A DNA stretch of 64,000 nucleotides from Kordia sp050633145 (lineage in GTDB: Bacteria > Bacteroidota > Bacteroidia > Flavobacteriales > Flavobacteriaceae). Numbering within the stretch: the stretch's first letter is position 1; every line of letters begins with the position of its first letter. Position numbers and translations under genes: made by a program. The stretch spans positions 47,898 to 111,897 of the forward strand of contig NZ_JBOEFY010000009.1 of the NCBI RefSeq assembly GCF_050633145.1, given 5' to 3'. Positions 63,151-64,000 of the stretch are shown here, one piece after another. The notes beneath the pieces are model-generated. The model saw only the letters and a list, made by a program, of their open reading frames with translations. It was not told the origin of the DNA and ran no database searches.

Positions 63151-63603
63151 ATGAAACTATATACAACTATTGTATTTTTATGCTTTGGTATCTTTATGGG
63201 GATCGCTCAAAAAAGGCAAAGTAAAGAGAAAATTAAACAATTAAAGATTGCTTATTTTACTGAAAAATTAGATTTTTCAACAGATGAAGCACAGCAGTTT
63301 TGGCCAATTTACAATGCGTATGATGACAAAAACCATGAGTTACGCGTTACTGGTTTTCATAAAATTAAGAAGGAAGTAGAAGACATGGACCAAATGTCTG
63401 AAAGTGAAGCTTCAGAAATTTTAGCTCGCCTCGAAAAATTAGAAGATGAAATGCACGAGAATAAGAAAGCATTAATGAAAAAGCTTAAAAAAATTCTTTC
63501 TGCAAAAAAAATTATACACTTAAAAAAAGTAGAACGCGAATTTAATAGAGAGTTAATGAAACAATTCCGTAACAAACGCGGAAAACGAAAATCAATGCCC
63601 TAA
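63151..63603 (+). CDS. Spy/CpxP-like periplasmic protein
   Basis: This 150-residue protein has a signal peptide (1-19, ending GIAQ). The mature part is all-helical, charged and Lys/Glu-rich, with FSTDEAQQFWPIYNAYDDKN (about 43-62) then EVEDMDQMSESEASEILARL and a basic tail (RNKRGKRKSMP). This resembles LTXXQ/Spy-like and CnrX-type sensors that are linked with ECF sigma factors. It lies 19 bp after the anti-sigma-like gene and closes the operon. Confidence 0.75.
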   Translation: MKLYTTIVFLCFGIFMGIAQKRQSKEKIKQLKIAYFTEKLDFSTDEAQQFWPIYNAYDDKNHELRVTGFHKIKKEVEDMDQMSESEASEILARLEKLEDEMHENKKALMKKLKKILSAKKIIHLKKVEREFNRELMKQFRNKRGKRKSMP

Positions 63604-63646
63604 AAAACCTAGAGTACATTTGTATTCGCAACCTAGCATTGATTAG

Positions 63647-63680
63647 AAAAGAGCACTTCCCTCAAAAGAAATGCTCTTTT
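63647..63680 (+). terminator. Terminator of the ECF sigma operon
   Basis: AAAAGAGCA (63647-63655) and TGCTCTTTT (63672-63680) form a 9-bp perfect stem, with a 16-nt loop and a T-rich end. It is 43 bp past the Spy-like stop. Confidence 0.85.
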
Positions 63681-63701
63681 TATTTTTAATTATTTTTTAT
63701 A

Positions 63702-63879
63702 NNNNNNNNNNNNNNNNNNNNNNNNNNNNNNNNNNNNNNNNNNNNNNNNNNNNNNNNNNNNNNNNNNNNNNNNNNNNNNNNNNNNNNNNNNNNNNNNNNN
63801 NNNNNNNNNNNNNNNNNNNNNNNNNNNNNNNNNNNNNNNNNNNNNNNNNNNNNNNNNNNNNNNNNNNNNNNNNNNNNNN
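63702..63879. other. 178-base assembly gap (run of N)
   Basis: All bases are N from 63702 to 63879. Any gene or repeat between the ECF operon and the last bases cannot be judged. The N-run length is likely arbitrary or estimated. Confidence 0.95.
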
Positions 63880-63901
63880 AAATACTTACATGTAAGTATT
63901 T
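63880..63901. terminator. Perfect 22-bp palindrome beside the gap
   Basis: AAATACTTACA (63880-63890) is followed by its exact complement TGTAAGTATTT (63891-63901) and TTT. It looks like an intrinsic terminator of something hidden in the gap, or like a repeat that caused the assembly break. Confidence 0.5.
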
Positions 63902-63944
63902 TTATTGTCAGATATGATTTGTAGTTTTAAGAAAATTAATACAG

Positions 63945-64000
63945 ATGGATCTTACAAATAAACACCGGTTTAGTTCATTTAAACATTTTGAGCAAAATAA
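63945..64000 (+). CDS. Possible start of a gene running off the window
   Basis: An ATG at 63945 opens a frame that stays open to the end of the window: MDLTNKHRFSSFKHFEQN. At 18 codons it is too short to assign any family. It may be a real gene start or chance. Confidence 0.25.
   Translation, partial: MDLTNKHRFSSFKHFEQN

Noticed and set aside
63671..63895. Open frame running through the N-run
   Set aside because: It exists only because Ns have no stops. No real sequence supports it.
1..64000. tRNA, rRNA or tmRNA genes
   Set aside because: I looked for conserved T-arm GTTCGAATC-like sequences and rRNA blocks in the intergenic gaps and found none that fold convincingly.

Overview
The window looks like a chromosomal segment of a marine-type member of the Flavobacteriaceae (Bacteroidota), possibly Kordia or a close relative. 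The evidence is its AT-rich DNA, several proteins with type IX secretion (T9SS) C-terminal sorting domains of type A and type B, lineage-typical families (alternative GlmU, DUF4199 next to a GT2 glycosyltransferase, DUF3857/transglutaminase pairs), and promoters of the Bacteroidota form TTG-N19-TAnnTTTG. I saw no rRNA, tRNA, CRISPR array, phage module or intact insertion sequence. The genus is inferred, not proven. Layout: 0.2-4.0 kb holds a HEAT-like protein, a CotH-type lipoprotein and a hotdog thioesterase, then a short tandem G-rich repeat with a 2-base assembly gap. 4.1-10.7 kb encodes two large secreted proteins on the minus strand: a 1679-residue leucine-rich-repeat protein of five modules and a seven-repeat beta-propeller with a T9SS tail. 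11.1-15.2 kb is a two-gene DUF3857/transglutaminase operon closed by a perfect 32-bp palindromic terminator. 15.4-20.5 kb holds a minimal T9SS protein (signal peptide plus sorting domain), a class 3 lipase, an ankyrin-DOMON operon divergent from an AraC regulator, and a 1-Cys peroxiredoxin. 20.6-23.5 kb is an AAA+/vWA pair of magnesium-chelatase type with a REP-like element between the two genes. 23.5-31.1 kb is an accessory stretch of small, mostly unrelated minus-strand genes (glutaminase, zinc-ribbon-like proteins, GNAT, DUF4386, M23 lipoprotein, outer-membrane barrel) separated by inverted repeats and interspersed repeats. 31.4-35.2 kb holds housekeeping genes (carB without its allosteric domain, rpmH) and a small TPR-like membrane protein. 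35.3-42.6 kb is a compact six-gene minus-strand operon with a RavA/MoxR-type AAA+ ATPase, a protein that looks like a degenerate vWA fused to a beta-propeller, two membrane proteins and two helper proteins. It resembles the MoxR-vWA-beta-propeller 'ternary' NTPase systems proposed to act in biological conflict, and it is the most interesting system here. 42.8-64 kb is mostly core genome: lytic transglycosylase, hydrolase, META/DUF6438 lipoprotein, mtaB, peptide-binding lipoprotein, a pair of tiny tail-anchored proteins, alternative glmU, rpmE2, DUF4199/GT2, a type B T9SS protein, a phosphohexomutase/MsbA-like operon, and an ECF sigma / anti-sigma-like / Spy-like operon before a run of Ns. Working together: many products are envelope or cell-surface proteins (T9SS cargo, lipoproteins, barrel, peptidoglycan enzymes, MsbA-like exporter). 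The two separate AAA+/vWA systems suggest investment in MoxR-type chaperone or conflict machinery. Peroxiredoxin and the 93-aa/164-aa small operon share a homologous ~85-bp upstream element, which suggests a common promoter/leader module.
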